Assembly: GCF_013307435.2 (NCBI RefSeq)
Contig: NZ_CP102847.1
Span: forward strand, 174,489-238,488
Direction of reading: 5' to 3'
Source: Microvirga terrae
GTDB lineage: Bacteria; Pseudomonadota; Alphaproteobacteria; Rhizobiales; Beijerinckiaceae
DNA: 64,000 bases
Part shown: piece after piece, positions 16,636 through 26,503 of the stretch
Layout of the letters: every line of letters starts with the position of its first letter
Position numbering within the stretch: the stretch's first letter is position 1
Translations under genes and position numbers: made by a program
Notes under the pieces: model-generated
Databases searched by the model: none
What the model was told of the DNA's origin: nothing
The model's input: the letters and a program-made list of their open reading frames with translations, nothing else

Positions 16636-19600
16636 TCATTCGGCTGGGGTTGAAGCCTGGGTAGGGATGCGGACAGGCTGACGATGGCGCCTCCTGCCCA
16701 TCCGGAGCACCACGAGCCGCGCCGCCACATAGAAGACCGGCGTCAGGAACAGTCCGAACACCGTGACACCGAGCATGCCGGCGAATACGGCCGTGCCGAG
16801 GGCCTGCCGCATTTCGGCTCCGGGTCCGGTCGCGATGGCGAGCGGCAGCACGCCGAGAATAAAGGCGAACGCCGTCATGAGAATGGGGCGCAGGCGCAGT
16901 CGGCAGGCCTCGACAACGGCCTCCACTGGCGTCTTGCCATCAAATTCCGCCTGTCGGGCGAATTCGACAATCAGGATCGCGTTCTTTGCCGCCAGTCCGA
17001 CGAGCACCACGAGACCGATCTGGGTCAGGATATTGTTGTCCTGCCCCCGCAGCATCACGCCGATCAGCGCGGAGAGCACGCTCATCGGCACGATCAGGAT
17101 GATAGCGATCGGCAAAGACCAGCTTTCGTATTGGGCCGCGAGCACGAGAAACACGAAGAGCACGGACAGGGCGAAGATGAACACCGCCGTATTGCCGGTC
17201 TGCCGCTCCTGATACGCCAGCTCCGTCCACTCGAAGCCCATGCCGGGAGAGAGATTCTGCCGGACCAGTGCCTCCATGGCATTGAGCGCGGCGCCTGAGG
17301 ATACGCCCGGAGCCGCATTGCCCTGAAGGGCCACTGAGGTGAACATGTTGTAGCGCTGGACCAGGTCAGGGCCAGACATCTGCTGCATCTCGACGAGGGT
17401 GCCCATAGGCACAAGGGCGCCCGTGGACGAGCGGACCCGCAGCCGGTTGATATCCTCTTGGTCAATGCGGAAGCGCTGATCGGCCTGCGCCCGCACCTGA
17501 TAAACACGGCCGAAGGCATTGAAGTCGTTCACGTAGGCCGTGCCGAGATTGATCCGCAGCGTCTCGAAGATGTTCGGGATCGGCACGTTAAGGATGCTGG
17601 CCTTCTGCCGGTCGATCTCGAGATAGACCTGAGGTGAGTTGGCCGAGAACGTCGTAAAAACGCCAGCGAGATTCGGATTTTGGCGGGCTTGGGTTATCAG
17701 TTGATAGGCCACCGCGAGAATGCCGCGCACGTCGTCGCCGGTCCTGTTCTGCAGCTGCACCTTGAACCCTCCCGAATTGCCGAGGCCGCGGACGGGCGGC
17801 GGCGGGATGGCGATGATGAACGCCTCCTCGATCGGCTGCATGCGGGCGAAGAGATCGCGGATGATCTTGGGTCCGGAATCCCCAGACTTGATGCGCTCCT
17901 CGAACGGCTTGAATCCGGCAAAGATGGCCGCCGCATTGGTTGCATTGGTGAAGGTGGCACCCGAGAAGCCTGGAAGGGCGACCGCATTCCGAACACCCGG
18001 CGTTTCCTGGATAATCTTCGAGGCCCTTTGCACGACCGCGTCGGTCCGGGACAGGGAGGAACCATCGGGCAGCTTCACTACAACGATGGCATAGCCCTGA
18101 TCGAGCGTCGGGATGAAGCCGCGCGGCACGTGATCGGTGATCCAGAGCGTTCCAACCAGGAGCCCACCATAGATCGGCAGCACGATCAGCTTATGCCGCA
18201 CGACGGCGCCAACCGCTCTGGCGTAGCCGTTCGAGGTGGCGTCGAAGCCCCGGTTGAAGCCGTTCGCCAGAGTCCTGCCAAAACGCGACACCGGATTGTG
18301 TGAATGTTCGTGGCTGTGCGGCTGCAACAGTCTTGCAGCAAGGGCTGGCGACAAGGTCAGGGAATTGAAGGCTGAGATCAGCGTCGAAACCGCGATGGTA
18401 AGGGCGAATTGGCGGTAGAACTGGCCCGTGATGCCGGGAATGAAGGCTGTGGGCACGAAGACGGCGGCGAGAACCAGCGCGATGGCCACGACAGCCGTGC
18501 CCACCTCGTCCATGGTGGTGTGGGCTGCGTCACGAGGCGATAATCCGAGGGCAATGTTGCGTTCGACGTTCTCGACCACGACGATGGCATCGTCGACTAC
18601 GATGCCTATGGCCAGAACCATCCCAAAGAGGGTGAGGGTGTTGATCGAGAATCCAAGAGCCGCCATGAAAGCGAACGTGCCGACCAAGGAGATCGGAATG
18701 GCCACAATGGGAATAATGGCAGAGCGCCAGCTCTGCAGAAAAACGATCACGACGAGCACAACGAGAGCCGTGGCCTCGAACAGCGTCTTGTAGACTTCGT
18801 TGACGCTCTCGGCGATGAACTCGGTGGGATTGTAGACGATCTGGTACGCGATTCCCGGTGGGAAGTTGGCTTTGAGCTCCTCCATGCTCCGGATGATCTG
18901 CTCCGAGGTATCAAGGGCGTTGGTGCCGGGCCGCTGGAAGATCGCGAGGGCCACAGCCGGCTTTCCATTCAGGTAGGAATTCGTCACATAATCCTGGGCT
19001 CCCAGTTCGATGCGGGCGATGTCCTGCAGCCGCACAAGGTGCCCCTGGCGAGTGGCTTGGACGATGATCGACCGGAACTGACGCGGATCCTCGAAACGGC
19101 CTTGCGTGGTGACCGTGAGCTGGAAGGCGGCATCCGTGGGCGTCGGCTCCTGTCCCAGGGCTCCGCCGGAGACCTGAACGTTCTGCTCCTGGATGGCGCG
19201 GACCACGTCACCCGAGGTCATGCCGTAGGAGGCGAGTTTCTCCGGATCGAGCCAGATGCGGATGGAGTACTGCCGCTCGCCGAAGATGGTGAGATCGCCA
19301 ACGCCCTGGAGACGCAACAGGATGTCGCGGACGTAGTTGCGGGCATAGTTGGAGATGTAGAGCTGGTCGTAGGACTCGTCAGGCGAGAGCATGTGCACGA
19401 CCATCATCAGATCGGGCGAGCTCTTGAGCGTTGTGACGCCGAGACGCCGCACCTCCTCCGGCAGCCGCGGCGTTGCGATCGCCACCCGATTTTGGACGAG
19501 CACCTGCGCCTTGTCGAGATCGGCGCCCAGTCTGAAGGTGATCGTCAGCGCCATGGCGCCGTCGCTGGTCGAATAAGAGGACATGTACAGCATGTCCTCG

Positions 19601-19821
19601 ACGCCGTTGATCTGCTGCTCCAGAGGGGTGGCAACCGTGGCTGCCACCGTCTGGGCGTCAGCCCCCGGATAGCTGGCCCGGACCACCACAGTAGGCGGCG
19701 CGACCTCCGGATACTGCGCCACCGGCAGCGTGGTGTAAGCGATGCCACCGACGATCAGGAAAAGGGCCGACAGAACGGTCGCAAAGATCGGACGGTCGAC
19801 AAAAAAATGAGCCATCCGCAT
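16636..19821 (-). CDS. RND multidrug efflux transporter, AcrB/MexB-type
   Basis: A 1061-residue HAE1-family pump of normal length. It begins M-A-H-F-F-V-D-R-P-I-F-A, carries two large periplasmic loops and twelve membrane helices, and keeps the proton-relay aspartates in G-I-V-V-D-D-A-I-V-V-V-E-N (about residue 400) and the second-half motif Q-I-G-L-V-V-L-V-G-L-A-A-K-N. It should take hydrophobic drugs from the inner membrane and periplasm to an outer-membrane channel. The adaptor gene just upstream (23 bp) is frameshifted, and no outer-membrane factor gene is next to it, so the pump may be inactive or use another adaptor. Confidence 0.95.
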   Translation of the reverse strand: MRMAHFFVDRPIFATVLSALFLIVGGIAYTTLPVAQYPEVAPPTVVVRASYPGADAQTVAATVATPLEQQINGVEDMLYMSSYSTSDGAMALTITFRLGADLDKAQVLVQNRVAIATPRLPEEVRRLGVTTLKSSPDLMMVVHMLSPDESYDQLYISNYARNYVRDILLRLQGVGDLTIFGERQYSIRIWLDPEKLASYGMTSGDVVRAIQEQNVQVSGGALGQEPTPTDAAFQLTVTTQGRFEDPRQFRSIIVQATRQGHLVRLQDIARIELGAQDYVTNSYLNGKPAVALAIFQRPGTNALDTSEQIIRSMEELKANFPPGIAYQIVYNPTEFIAESVNEVYKTLFEATALVVLVVIVFLQSWRSAIIPIVAIPISLVGTFAFMAALGFSINTLTLFGMVLAIGIVVDDAIVVVENVERNIALGLSPRDAAHTTMDEVGTAVVAIALVLAAVFVPTAFIPGITGQFYRQFALTIAVSTLISAFNSLTLSPALAARLLQPHSHEHSHNPVSRFGRTLANGFNRGFDATSNGYARAVGAVVRHKLIVLPIYGGLLVGTLWITDHVPRGFIPTLDQGYAIVVVKLPDGSSLSRTDAVVQRASKIIQETPGVRNAVALPGFSGATFTNATNAAAIFAGFKPFEERIKSGDSGPKIIRDLFARMQPIEEAFIIAIPPPPVRGLGNSGGFKVQLQNRTGDDVRGILAVAYQLITQARQNPNLAGVFTTFSANSPQVYLEIDRQKASILNVPIPNIFETLRINLGTAYVNDFNAFGRVYQVRAQADQRFRIDQEDINRLRVRSSTGALVPMGTLVEMQQMSGPDLVQRYNMFTSVALQGNAAPGVSSGAALNAMEALVRQNLSPGMGFEWTELAYQERQTGNTAVFIFALSVLFVFLVLAAQYESWSLPIAIILIVPMSVLSALIGVMLRGQDNNILTQIGLVVLVGLAAKNAILIVEFARQAEFDGKTPVEAVVEACRLRLRPILMTAFAFILGVLPLAIATGPGAEMRQALGTAVFAGMLGVTVFGLFLTPVFYVAARLVVLRMGRRRHRQPVRIPTQASTPAE

Positions 19822-19843
19822 GGAAGTGCCCTCATCAGCGAGG

Positions 19844-21030
19844 TCAGGTGCCGTTTCGCTCCCGTGTCAGTGGCAGCGTCGTCATCTGCGGCGTAACGGG
19901 TGCCCCGGGCCGAACCCGGACGAGGCCGTTCACGACCACGGCCTCGTTGCCCGTCAACCCACTGCGAATGACCCTGTAGCCATCGATCCTTGGGCCGATG
20001 CGGACCGGCTTGAGACTGACGATGTTGTTCTCGCCGACGACATAGACGACGCGCCGGTCCTGGTCGCTGCCGATCGCCTCGTCCGGCAGGAGAATGCCTG
20101 TATAGGGATCCGAAGCCCCGATCGTCACGCGGCCGAACAAGCCGGGCGTCAGCACCATATCCTTGTTGTCGAAGACCGCACGCACCCGGATCGTGCCGCT
20201 GGCCTCATCCAGCCGGTTGTCGACGAAATCGATCTGTCCCTTGCGCTGCCCAAGCGCTCGTCCGTCAGCGTGAGCAAAGCCTCATTGGCCGATCCGTTGG
20301 CGGCTGTTCTCGTGCCCCCATTGGGTTGGGGTGCATAGGCCAGGAACGAGCGCTCGTCGACATCGAAGTAGAACTGGATCGGGTGGAGCGAGACGATGTT
20401 CGTCAGGAGCGTCTCGTTGGCGTTGACCAGGTTGCCCTCGGACACGAGCTTGCGGGAGATCCGGCCCGTCAGGGGCGCCTTGATCTCCGTAAACCCGACA
20501 TCGAGCTCGGCCTGGCGCACGGCGGCCTGCGCCCGGTCCATGTCCGCCTTTCCGGTCAGAAAGGCCTGACGGCGCTGGTCGAAGATTTGGTCGGTGATGT
20601 TGCCGGTCATCCGCAGTTGTTCGGCCCGAGCAAGGTCGCTTTGGGCAAACTCCAGCCGGACCTGAGCGGAGGTCAAGGCTGCTTTCGCCTGCTCGAGCGC
20701 ATTCCGGTACGGACGCGGATCGATGGTGAAGAGGAGGGATCCCGCCCTGACGAGGGACCCGTCCTGAAAATGAACCTTGTCGAGATACCCCGAGACCCGG
20801 GCGCGGATGTCGACCTGATCGACTGCCTCAAAGCGCCCGATGAAGTCGGTCCGCTCGACGATGTCCTTGACCACAGGCTTGGCGACGGTCACGGAAGGCG
20901 GCGAAGTAGAACCGTCCTGGGCATGGGCCGAGTTTTCTGGCAGCAGCCACAAACCAAGCATGGAGAGCACAAACCCGAAGCGGATCCCCATCCTCCCGAT
21001 GCCTTCGTCCAATTTGCGCACTTGCGTCAT
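19844..21030 (-). pseudogene. RND periplasmic adaptor (AcrA/MexA-type), single-base frameshift
   Basis: Two overlapping frames together make one membrane-fusion protein. The first (from ATG 21030) has a signal peptide ending S-A-H-A-Q-D, the lipoyl/barrel segment R-A-R-V-S-G-Y-L-D-K-V and a coiled hairpin, and stays family-like to L-T-L-T-D-E-R. The second resumes with V-F-D-N-K-D-M-V-L-T-P-G-L-F-G-R-V and runs to the C-terminus. Reading around 20250-20258 shows that one inserted base restores G-Q-R-K-G-Q-I-D-F-V-D. So there is a one-base deletion, either real or a sequencing error. Confidence 0.85.
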
Positions 21031-21054
21031 TCGCAAAGCTCCCGAGGCTTCAGA

Positions 21055-21600
21055 TCAGGCCGGGACCTCTACACCGGGAATCAAGCATTCATTCGCCTGC
21101 TGGCTGAGAAGGTCGTGCCGTTCGTCCAGGACTGAGAACAAGTCCTTCAGTTGTGACATCGCCGTTTCATGAGCTATCAGGCGCAGATCCAGAAGAGACA
21201 GAGTCGTGTCGTCGTCCAAGGTTGCCGCAAGGGTGCGGGCGCACCGGATCACTTCGGAAACCTTCTGATGATCCAGCGGAAGCTGACGCAACGTCTCACG
21301 TTCCGATGTGCCTTTTGGCTGGGAAGCAACGATACGCGCATGAGCATTCAGAGTGGCATGGTCGATGGCAATATCCGAGCTCAAAGCCCTAACCCGGCGG
21401 GCAAGGGGAGTCATGCCGTCAAGAAGATCCTGCCTTTGCCTCTCTAAAGCTCTGTCGAGAAGGGCCAGCGCAGATCCCTGAAGCGACCACCAAACGGTCT
21501 GCGTCTTCATCGCCAGCCTGTCCGTGTCGGCCAGCAAGCGAAGTAAGGCCTGCGCGATGATGCGGCGGTTGAAGCAATTGATCTGGTAGCCAGGATCCAT
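21055..21600 (-). CDS. divergent Dps/ferritin-like protein
   Basis: About 180 residues from ATG 21600 (a GTG at 21612 is the alternative). The order of features follows Dps: A-L-L-R-L-L-A-D-T-D, then M-K-T-Q-T-V-W-W-S-L-Q-G where Dps has K-T-H-N-x-H-W-x-V-x-G, then a long helix to A-R-R-V-R-A-L, and a C-terminal four-helix-like part. The histidines that make the intersubunit ferroxidase site are replaced by Gln and Trp, so iron oxidation is unlikely. A DNA-binding or structural role is possible. It lies just upstream of the RND adaptor gene, same strand, 24 bp apart. Confidence 0.55.
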   Translation of the reverse strand: MDPGYQINCFNRRIIAQALLRLLADTDRLAMKTQTVWWSLQGSALALLDRALERQRQDLLDGMTPLARRVRALSSDIAIDHATLNAHARIVASQPKGTSERETLRQLPLDHQKVSEVIRCARTLAATLDDDTTLSLLDLRLIAHETAMSQLKDLFSVLDERHDLLSQQANECLIPGVEVPA

Positions 21601-21612
21601 GGTTGGCCGCAC

Positions 21613-22021
21613 CTAGCGAGCGATGAGTCCGAATTCGGACCGTTCTCTACAGTGAGGGCAAGAATACGCTAGCGTGAGGTATTTTACCGATCACGGTGAG
21701 CAGCAACAGATCCAAAGTTGCGCCAACTCGCCTGGAATTGCGCAAATCCGCCTCGCCTCGACCGCGCGATGGTCACCTTTTCTGCGCAACTTCAGCTGGT
21801 CTCGTAGTGCCCATCATGGCGAAAAACGGATACAATCAGTCCGATGACGCGCTATTCGAAGGGGAGCCTGCGTTCCAAGCTTGACCGATGTATGGTGACC
21901 ACTCGGATATCGCGGCCGTCGATCCAAGCTGTCGAAGTAATATTGTTCTGAGGGCTCTAGCCCATTCTCGCTCTGGCCATTCCCGGGTAGCCTGACGGGG
22001 AGGCCTCTTCGGGAGGCCACG
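21613..22021. other. divergent promoter region between Dps-like and araC genes
   Basis: About 400 bp with no supported gene. It holds a 14-bp perfect palindrome GTCCGAATTCGGAC at 21627-21640, 27 bp before the Dps-like start. AraC-type operators could not be recognised. Confidence 0.4.
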
Positions 22022-22915
22022 ATGAACCCAGATGATGCGGTCACCATTCAGTTCCACAAGTCAACGGCGGACGTTCTGAGGTTGAGTTATGGATGGGGCG
22101 TGCTCGATGCCGACCACGTGACCATGGCAAATCCGCAGCCATACGACTTTGCCCTCCAAAGCAGCCGACACTGCATCGCACTCCTGAATTGCTGTCGCAG
22201 TGACGGAGAGACCTACGTCGAGGGCCTCCCACGTTCCACCGTACGGGATAACCGGAATAAACTGATCTTCATCCCAGCGGGGTGTCGGCTGAATGGATGG
22301 GCGCAACCAGGCGCGGGGGCCATGGCGTTCACAGCGGCCTACCTCGACCCACAGCTTTGCTCGGATCTGGAGGAAGGTGAGCGCGAACTTTACCCGATCG
22401 TACGGTTCGAACATCCATTCCTGAGCCAGTTGATGCTACGGCTCGATGATATCCTGGCCCAACCGGAAACCTATTCCCGCATGTATGTAGAATCTTTTGC
22501 AGTCGTTATGCTGTCGGAGATTTCGAGATTCCAGGCGGTTCACCCTTCACAAAGCCGCTGTATCGAAACGTTCAACGGACACAGGGGAGGCTTGGCCAGT
22601 TGGCAGAGCAAGGCTGCGTGCGACTATATCGAGGCGAACCTCCACCAGGATATTTCTCTGACTGATCTCGCGGCCGTCGTCCGGCTCACCCCATATCACT
22701 TCTGCCGGGCATTCAAGCAAACCACCGGCGTCCCGCCGCACCACTACCAAATGACACGCCGTATCAAGCGGGCCATGACGCTTCTGGCCGATGCCTCACT
22801 GTCGATTTCCGATGTGGCAGGTATTGTCGGTTACGGCAGCCCGAGCCGGTTTTCCGCGCTCTTTCGACGGTTCACCGGTCACACGCCCAGAGCGTTCCGG
22901 CGGGAGATGATTTAG
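22022..22915 (+). CDS. AraC-family transcriptional regulator
   Basis: A 297-residue regulator. The N-terminal ~190 residues form a variable sensory part; the C-terminal ~100 hold two helix-turn-helix units: I-S-L-T-D-L-A-A-V-V-R-L-T-P-Y-H-F-C-R-A-F-K, then G-V-P-P-H-H-Y, and I-S-D-V-A-G-I-V-G-Y-G-S-P-S-R-F-S-A-L-F-R-R. It is 30 bp upstream of the flavoprotein gene and in the same direction, so it may regulate the flavoprotein and GH1-like genes behind it, or the divergent Dps-like gene. Confidence 0.92.
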   Translation: MNPDDAVTIQFHKSTADVLRLSYGWGVLDADHVTMANPQPYDFALQSSRHCIALLNCCRSDGETYVEGLPRSTVRDNRNKLIFIPAGCRLNGWAQPGAGAMAFTAAYLDPQLCSDLEEGERELYPIVRFEHPFLSQLMLRLDDILAQPETYSRMYVESFAVVMLSEISRFQAVHPSQSRCIETFNGHRGGLASWQSKAACDYIEANLHQDISLTDLAAVVRLTPYHFCRAFKQTTGVPPHHYQMTRRIKRAMTLLADASLSISDVAGIVGYGSPSRFSALFRRFTGHTPRAFRREMI

Positions 22916-22945
22916 AGGTTTGCTCAAGAGAGGACGAGGCCGCTC

Positions 22946-24637
22946 ATGGCTGCCGCAGGACCGTCAATTATGGAACGACGCCGGGAGCAGGCGTTTCCCG
23001 TCCTTGAGCAGGCCGAAATTGACCGCATGCGCCGGTTTGGCGAGGTCCGCCACTACCAGCCCGGCGAGACGCTGGTCCGGATCGGCGAAGCAGGACGCGG
23101 CCTCGCGGTGATCCTGGCCGGCCGGGTGGAGATCATCCAGCACGCCTCCGGCCAGCGCCTGCTGATTACGAAGCATGAGGCCGGGGAGATCATGGGCGAG
23201 CTCACCCAGCTTTCCGGTCGTCCCTCCCTTGTGGAGGCGATGACGGTTGAGCCGGTGGAGGCCTTGGTCATTCCGCCCGAAAAGCTCAGGGCCGTGTTGA
23301 TTGCCGAAGCGGAACTCGGCGAGCGGATCATGCGGGCGCTGATCCTGCGACGCATGGGGCTGTTGGAGCTGAGCGCCGGGGGACCAGTGATCGTTGGCCC
23401 TGGAACTCACCGCGACGTCCTGCGGCTGGGTGGCTTTCTCTCCCGCAACGGTCACCCCCACCAGAGCCTTGATCCCGAGATCGATCAGGAGGCGAGGGCG
23501 CTCGTCGAGCAGTTCGATGTCGATCCCGGGGAACTGCCGATCGTCCTGTGCCCAAACGGGCGGTTGCTGCGCAATCCGAGCGAGGACGAGTTGGCCCGTT
23601 GTCTCGGCTTGGTGGGTCCGCTCGATCCGGACCGGGTCTATGATGTGGCCGTCGTGGGCGCCGGCCCCGCCGGTCTCGCCACCGCTGTGTATGCGGCCTC
23701 GGAAGGGCTCTCAGTCTTGGTGCTCGACTGCCGGGCCTTCGGCGGCCAGGCTGGTGCCTCCATGCGGATCGAGAACTACCTTGGCTTTCCAACCGGCATC
23801 ACCGGCATGGCCCTCATGGCTCGGGCCTACACCCAGGCCCAGAAGTTTGGGGCCGAGATGGCGATGCCGGACGAGGCTGTTGGCCTTGAGGGCGAGGGCC
23901 CATCAGGAAGTGGTCCCTACGTGGTGACCCTGCTCAACCAGGAGCGGGTGCGTGCCCGTTCGGTGGTGATCGCCACGGGCGCCCGCTACCGGCGGCTCGA
24001 GGTGCCGGACCTGGAACGGTTTGAGGGCTCGTGCGTGCATTATTGGGCCTCACCCCTGGAGAAGAAGCTCTGCACCGGGCAGGAGATTGCCCTCGTCGGC
24101 GGCGGCAATTCGGCAGGTCAGGCCGTGGTCTACCTTGCCAGTCAGGTGGCGAAGGTCTGGCTGCTCGTCCGAGGGCAGGATCTTGGGAAGAGCATGTCGC
24201 GCTATCTCGTCGACCGGATTTCAGGCCTTCCTAACGTGGAAATCATCACCCAAGCCCAGATCACCGGACTCGAGGGACAGCCCGGCCAGCTCGAGGCGGT
24301 TCGCTGGCGCTTGGCAACCGGCGAGGAAATCCGCCGGTCGATGCGGCATCTGTTCCTGTTCATCGGTGCCTCGCCCAACACGCAGTGGCTGGATCCGTCG
24401 CAAGTGGTCCTGGACCCGAAGGGCTTCGTTCTGACCGGAGCCGATGTGGCTCCTGGCCGGAGGCTGTTGGAGACAAGCCTCAACGGCGTCTTCGCCGTTG
24501 GCGATGTCCGATCCGGTTCGGTGAAGCGAGTGGCCGGAGCGGTGGGGGAGGGAGCACAGGTGGTGGCTGCCATTCACGCTTTCCTGACGAAGGATGCCGT
24601 TCCGGGGCGGGCTCGCGGCGACGCTCAGCCCGCCTGA
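22946..24637 (+). CDS. cNMP-binding domain fused to thioredoxin-reductase-like FAD oxidoreductase
   Basis: A 563-residue fusion. Residues ~15-140 form a cyclic-nucleotide-binding (CAP_ED) beta roll with Q-P-G-E-T-L-V-R-I-G and G-E-I-M-G-E-L-T-Q-L-S-G. Residues ~150-220 look like a degenerate glutaredoxin-type module (L-P-I-V-L-C-P-N-G). From ~230 a thioredoxin-reductase fold follows: V-V-G-A-G-P-A-G-L-A, G-G-Q-A-G-A-S, the NADPH motif V-G-G-G-N-S-A-G-Q, and a closing F-A-V-G-D-V-R-S-G. The C-x-x-C redox centre is absent: the stretch after G-G-Q has no cysteine pair. So it probably reduces something other than thioredoxin, perhaps quinones or oxygen. Such fusions occur in rhizobia and relatives. 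Confidence 0.85.
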   Translation: MAAAGPSIMERRREQAFPVLEQAEIDRMRRFGEVRHYQPGETLVRIGEAGRGLAVILAGRVEIIQHASGQRLLITKHEAGEIMGELTQLSGRPSLVEAMTVEPVEALVIPPEKLRAVLIAEAELGERIMRALILRRMGLLELSAGGPVIVGPGTHRDVLRLGGFLSRNGHPHQSLDPEIDQEARALVEQFDVDPGELPIVLCPNGRLLRNPSEDELARCLGLVGPLDPDRVYDVAVVGAGPAGLATAVYAASEGLSVLVLDCRAFGGQAGASMRIENYLGFPTGITGMALMARAYTQAQKFGAEMAMPDEAVGLEGEGPSGSGPYVVTLLNQERVRARSVVIATGARYRRLEVPDLERFEGSCVHYWASPLEKKLCTGQEIALVGGGNSAGQAVVYLASQVAKVWLLVRGQDLGKSMSRYLVDRISGLPNVEIITQAQITGLEGQPGQLEAVRWRLATGEEIRRSMRHLFLFIGASPNTQWLDPSQVVLDPKGFVLTGADVAPGRRLLETSLNGVFAVGDVRSGSVKRVAGAVGEGAQVVAAIHAFLTKDAVPGRARGDAQPA

Positions 24638-24757
24638 CCAAGGTTTTCAACCTAGGAATGGCCCGTTTCGGCCATACAGTGGGCACGTGTGGACGGATGT
24701 TCGTCCTCCACTATAACACCACGATCGGGGTCGCTCCCATCATGAGGGAGGTCCAAC

Positions 24758-26065
24758 ATGACCGCTTCGACGTTTCTGTTCGCCACCGGGATCGAGAACA
24801 GCTATCCCACCATCAATGGCGGGCGAACACGCATCGACGAGATGGAGAAGTGCGGGCACTACACCCTATGGAGGACGGATTTCGACCTGCTCGATGAGAT
24901 CGGCATCCGCTATCTCCGCTACGGTCCGCCTATCCACACGACATGGCTCGGGCAGGGACGCTACGATTGGGACTTTTGTGACCAAACCTTCGGCGAACTC
25001 TACCGCCGCAACGTTGTGCCGATCGTCGACCTCTGCCACTTCGGGGTCCCGGATTGGATCGGCAACTTCCAGAATCCTGACTTTCCGGACCTGTTTGCCG
25101 GGTATGCTCAGGCCTTCGCCGAGCGCTTCCCCTGGGTTCAGTTCTACACGCCGGTGAACGAGATGTTCGTCTGCGCCGCGTTCTCGGCGGCCTATGGCTG
25201 GTGGAACGAGCAGCTGTCGAGTGATCAGGCCTTCGTCACGGCGCTGAAACACATCGTGAAGGCCAATGTCCTGGCCATGGGGACGATCCTCGACGTCCGC
25301 GCCGATGCCATCTTCATCCAGAGCGAGTCCTCGGAACACTTCCACCCGGACTGCCCGAATGCGATCCCACTCGCCGAGTTCTACAACGCCCGCCGCTTTC
25401 TTCCTCTCGACCTCAACTACAGCCGGCGGGTGGACTCGGACATGTTCCTCTATCTCATGGACAACGGGATGAGCCGGGACGAATACGAGTTCTTCATGCG
25501 AGCGAATCTCAAGCGTCACTGCATCATGGGCAACGACTACTATGTGACCAACGAGCACCTCGTCTCGGCCAACGGGCACACCAGCGCCTCCGACGAGGTC
25601 TTCGGCTATGCCGAGATCACCCGGCAGTACCACGACCGCTACATGCTGCCGGTCATGCACACCGAGACGAACGTCAAGGAAGGTCCACGAGGCGACGAGG
25701 CGGTCAAGTGGCTCTGGAAGGAGTGGTCCAATGTCCTACGCGTGCGCAACTCCGGCGTGCCGATGATTGGCTTCACGTGGTACTCGCTCACCGATCAGGT
25801 CGACTGGGATACCGCCCTGCGGGAGGAGAACGGCACCGTCAACCCGCTCGGCCTGTACGATCTCGACCGCAACATCCGGGCGGTCGGGCGCAGCTACCGG
25901 CAACTGATCCACGACTGGTGTCAGGTTCTGCCGGCCCAGAGCATCTGTCTGCAACTGCCGATCACGCAGCCGCGCGACTTCGACAAGCCGTTCGCTCACC
26001 GGGCGCGGAAGTCGATGAAATCGATCTGCGAGAGAACCCCGAGCGAGCCGCTCATGTCGAACTAG
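24758..26065 (+). CDS. family 1-like glycoside hydrolase
   Basis: A 435-residue TIM-barrel protein of GH1 type, slightly shorter than typical beta-glucosidases. GGGAGG precedes ATG 24758. The acid/base motif appears as T-P-V-N-E-M-F (about residue 131) and a likely nucleophile as H-T-E-T-N (about 308), in place of T-E-N-G. Early residues include R-Y-G-P-P-I and late ones G-F-T-W-Y-S-L-T-D-Q-V-D-W-D. No signal peptide is seen, so it should act in the cytoplasm on a small beta-glycoside. The departures from the classical motifs make substrate assignment unsafe. Confidence 0.75.
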   Translation: MTASTFLFATGIENSYPTINGGRTRIDEMEKCGHYTLWRTDFDLLDEIGIRYLRYGPPIHTTWLGQGRYDWDFCDQTFGELYRRNVVPIVDLCHFGVPDWIGNFQNPDFPDLFAGYAQAFAERFPWVQFYTPVNEMFVCAAFSAAYGWWNEQLSSDQAFVTALKHIVKANVLAMGTILDVRADAIFIQSESSEHFHPDCPNAIPLAEFYNARRFLPLDLNYSRRVDSDMFLYLMDNGMSRDEYEFFMRANLKRHCIMGNDYYVTNEHLVSANGHTSASDEVFGYAEITRQYHDRYMLPVMHTETNVKEGPRGDEAVKWLWKEWSNVLRVRNSGVPMIGFTWYSLTDQVDWDTALREENGTVNPLGLYDLDRNIRAVGRSYRQLIHDWCQVLPAQSICLQLPITQPRDFDKPFAHRARKSMKSICERTPSEPLMSN

Positions 26066-26084
26066 GATGTCTGGAGAGGCTCCC

Positions 26085-26321
26085 ATGCGTTGGAAAGCCA
26101 AACACCGGCCGGAGTGTTACCCTGGAGTTGGAACGGAAGCCAAGCCGCAGGAGCGTTTAGTGCGCCTTCTGCTGATAGCCGTGATCGTGATACTTTCGGT
26201 GTTCTCTTTGATTTATGCCTCTCACGCCAGGGTGCATGGCACCCACCCGACTGACCTCGCATCGGCTCAGCAAGCACATGAAAGTGCCACGGCACCAAAT
26301 CGGAGAGGGCGACGTGGTTGA
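26085..26321 (+). CDS. small single-span membrane protein, uncertain
   Basis: A 78-residue frame (starts MRWKAKHRPE) with GGAGAGG before the ATG. After a basic N-terminus comes one hydrophobic span, L-L-L-I-A-V-I-V-I-L-S-V-F-S-L-I-Y, and a polar tail. It lies 19 bp after the GH1-like stop. I know no family for it; codon use is unremarkable. Confidence 0.4.
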   Translation: MRWKAKHRPECYPGVGTEAKPQERLVRLLLIAVIVILSVFSLIYASHARVHGTHPTDLASAQQAHESATAPNRRGRRG

Positions 26322-26363
26322 AGCTTTCGGACCTAGATTGCCCATCCGTTTGGGTTAGATTTT

Positions 26364-26442
26364 TGTATCTGAATGTATCGGCATGGGCGTCTCAAGGCAG
26401 TCGGATACAATCAGGCTCTGTCCCTGAAACATCCAGGACACA
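26364..26442 (+). promoter_or_regulatory. direct-repeat box and 36-bp element upstream of the cupin operon
   Basis: TGTATC at 26364-26369 and again at 26374-26379 form a direct repeat of 10-bp period. At 26406-26442 lies a member of a recurrent element: TACAATCAGG, then 11 bp, AAACATCCAG, and GACACA. Both signals recur at 30815-30923 and 34066-34273, near stress genes and the OmpR-type regulator gene, and so may be its binding sites. Confidence 0.55.
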
Positions 26443-26503
26443 CGAACAGCGCGATGATTTTCCACCAGCAAGAGGCATGCCGCCTCCCCGGAAGGAAGAG
26501 CAA

